A model generated the notes under the pieces. That model worked only from the letters and a program-made list of their open reading frames with translations. It searched no databases and was not told where the DNA came from. DNA of 22,869 nucleotides from an uncultured Clostridia bacterium (GTDB taxonomy: Bacteria > Bacillota > Clostridia > Lachnospirales > Anaerotignaceae): NCBI GenBank assembly GCA_937919015.1, contig CALFPN010000009.1, positions 1 to 22,869 of the forward strand, written 5' to 3'. The first letter of the stretch is position 1; each line of letters begins with the position of its first letter. Made by a program: the position numbers and the translations under genes. This document shows, in pieces, positions 21,888-22,869 of this stretch.

Positions 21888-22567
21888 TTCCGATCTGCCT
21901 CAATTCTGTCTCTCAATGCCTGCATTCGAAGGTCAAGGGCGGCACTGGCCTCCGCGCATTCTTTCAATTCTCTGGAAATTTCTTCGGAATTCGCGATATA
22001 TTTCTTATATTTCAGTTTATGTTCCAAACTTGCCCAAAAATCCATGGCAATCGTTCTGAACTGAACCTCGACCTTCATGTTCTTTTTCTGCTCAGAAAGA
22101 AAGATCGGAACCTCCAGAATCAGATGCAGGCTTCTGTATCCGTTTTCTTTCGGGTTCTTAATATAATCCTTCACTTCCAGCACAGTAATATCATCCTGCT
22201 GTGTCAAAAGTCTTGCCGTTGCATAAATATCATCCGGAAAAGAACAAATCACACGGATTCCCGCAATATCCGCCAAATTCTTCTCAATACTTTCTGCAGA
22301 AAGCTCATATCCTTTTCTGTTCAGTTTTTCCAGAATGCTCACAGGCGATTTGATCCTGCTCTTGATGGATTCAAAAGGATTCCGATTATTTTTCATGGTA
22401 AATTCCGCATTCAAAACATTCAGTTTTGTTTGCACTTCCATCAATGCACATCTATACTGCATCATCAGTTCCATAAAAGGCTGTGCCTGTTCCAGCAGCA
22501 CTTCAGGAAATTCTGATGCCATCATGGCCTTCAAATCAAACTCTTTTCTCTCTTTCAAAACTTCCAT
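21884..22567 (-). CDS. relQ: Small alarmone synthetase (RelQ/YjbM-type GTP pyrophosphokinase)
   Basis: A 227-residue single-domain RelA/SpoT-type synthetase that would make (p)ppGpp from ATP and GDP or GTP in the cytoplasm. Motifs include SRIKSPVSILEKLNRKG, IADIAGIRVIC-like sequence (residues NLADIAGIRVICSF), NPKENGYRSLHLIL and VEVQFRTIAMDFWASLEHKL, all typical of the RelQ group. No hydrolase, TGS or ACT domain is present. The ATG at 22567 has AAGGAGG about 8 bases upstream; the frame extends 13 codons further without support. It has its own promoter and overlaps cls, which suggests coupled expression of alarmone and membrane lipid synthesis. Confidence 0.93.
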   Translation of the reverse strand: MEVLKERKEFDLKAMMASEFPEVLLEQAQPFMELMMQYRCALMEVQTKLNVLNAEFTMKNNRNPFESIKSRIKSPVSILEKLNRKGYELSAESIEKNLADIAGIRVICSFPDDIYATARLLTQQDDITVLEVKDYIKNPKENGYRSLHLILEVPIFLSEQKKNMKVEVQFRTIAMDFWASLEHKLKYKKYIANSEEISRELKECAEASAALDLRMQALRDRIEADRK

Positions 22568-22607
22568 TCCTTCGCCTCCTTGCGATATTCTTCGCCAATT
22601 CAGCAAA

Positions 22608-22637
22608 ATTATAACATGCGCTTCTTTTCCTTGTCTA
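22608..22637 (-). promoter_or_regulatory. Promoter of the relQ-cls operon
   Basis: TAGACA (22637-22632; five of six matches) and a perfect TATAAT (22613-22608) are separated by 18 bases. The start of transcription would lie about 35 bases upstream of the relQ start codon. The remainder of the roughly 300 bases to the window edge holds the structured repeat copy B and a terminator; I see no convincing gene in it apart from the edge fragment. Confidence 0.75.
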
Positions 22638-22711
22638 TCGATCCCCTTTGAAGTTCAAACAATGTTAACATTTTGGGAAAATATTCGTAGACCTTCCGTC
22701 TGCTCATGAAA

Positions 22712-22799
22712 GTTGCTCCGCACCTTCTTATCAAAATAAATAAACAGAAATCTTTGCAAGCAAAATTTCTGCTTATTCATTTCGATAAACTTTCTCCGC
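22712..22799. repeat. Structured intergenic repeat, copy B
   Basis: The ends GTTGCTCCGCA (22712-22722) and CTTTCTCCGC (22790-22799) and the centre TTTGC-AA-GCAAA match copy A. The arms TTATC, AAAT, AATAA and CAGAAAT on the left pair in order with ATTTCTG, TTATT, ATTT and GATAA on the right, giving a long interrupted hairpin. The stem sequence is unlike that of copy A, yet pairing is kept. Confidence 0.75.
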
Positions 22800-22810
22800 T
22801 GAATAACAAA

Positions 22811-22834
22811 AAAGGCTCCCATAAGGGAGCCTTT
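22811..22834 (-). terminator. Rho-independent terminator for a gene entering from the right
   Basis: AAAGGCTCCC and GGGAGCCTTT form a perfect 10-bp stem around ATAA. On the minus strand the stem is followed by a run of seven U, so it terminates transcription coming from beyond the right edge. It insulates the relQ promoter. Confidence 0.9.
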
Positions 22835-22853
22835 AAAAACCAATCGGTTATGA

Positions 22854-22869
22854 TTAGCTGTTTGCTTTT
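22854..22869 (-). CDS. Possible last codons of a gene beyond the right edge
   Basis: On the minus strand one frame reads KANS and then TAA at 22856-22854, 20 bases before a strong minus-strand terminator. The terminator implies that a gene ends nearby, and this stop is the closest fit, but five codons cannot identify it. Confidence 0.25.

Noticed and set aside
22655..22843. 62-codon minus-strand frame in the right intergenic region
   Set aside because: It runs through the terminator and the structured repeat, has no ribosome binding site and no protein-like pattern.

Overview
The window looks like a chromosome segment from an anaerobic Firmicute of class Clostridia, probably Lachnospirales. 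The signs are strong AAGGAGG-type ribosome binding sites, a secG-rnr gene pair, a RelQ-type alarmone synthetase, and B. subtilis PBSX-style phage proteins. I cannot fix the genus. Nearly everything lies on the minus strand, so genes are transcribed from high to low coordinates. The only plus-strand genes are two unrecognised small ones at the left edge.

Layout. Positions 1-915 hold a 5'-truncated unknown gene, a small membrane-anchored or exported protein, and a terminator. Positions 913-3506 hold rnr and secG behind a clear promoter, with a terminator-like hairpin between them. A MATE efflux gene occupies 3525-4922. Positions 5017-18596 form one compact minus-strand block of contractile-tailed phage genes, most of them overlapping or nearly so. 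Positions 18807-19979 encode a membrane LysM protein with a degenerate JAB/MPN-like motif. Positions 20310-22567 hold an overlapping relQ-like/cls gene pair, flanked on both sides by copies of a structured intergenic repeat. A strong terminator and the last codons of an upstream gene close the right edge.

The phage-like block is the most interesting part. In transcription order it encodes an Xpf-like late activator, TerS, TerL, portal, scaffold, major capsid protein, connector, stopper, tail terminator, a 54-residue protein, sheath (XkdK), tube (XkdM), a first XkdN-like chaperone, XkdP, XkdQ, a second XkdN-like chaperone, an acidic 207-residue protein, XkdR, XkdS, XkdT and XkdU. The second chaperone gene carries a textbook -1 frameshift signal: A_AAA_AAC at the stop codon, followed after 7 nt by a 7-bp G+C stem. 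There is no integrase, repressor, replication gene, conventional tape measure, receptor-binding fibre, holin or lysin, and ordinary chromosomal genes sit on both sides. The operon's putative promoter carries a perfect GAAC-N4-GTTC LexA (SOS) box.

My interpretation is inference. This is a domesticated, SOS-controlled phage-derived particle of gene-transfer-agent size (about 13.6 kb) with complete head, packaging and contractile-tail hardware. The slot just after the frameshifting chaperone, which the tape measure normally fills, holds only the acidic 207-residue protein, so the tail would be extremely short if that protein sets its length. The missing lysis and adsorption functions would have to come from elsewhere in the genome, or the element is decaying. 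The intact reading frames argue against simple decay.
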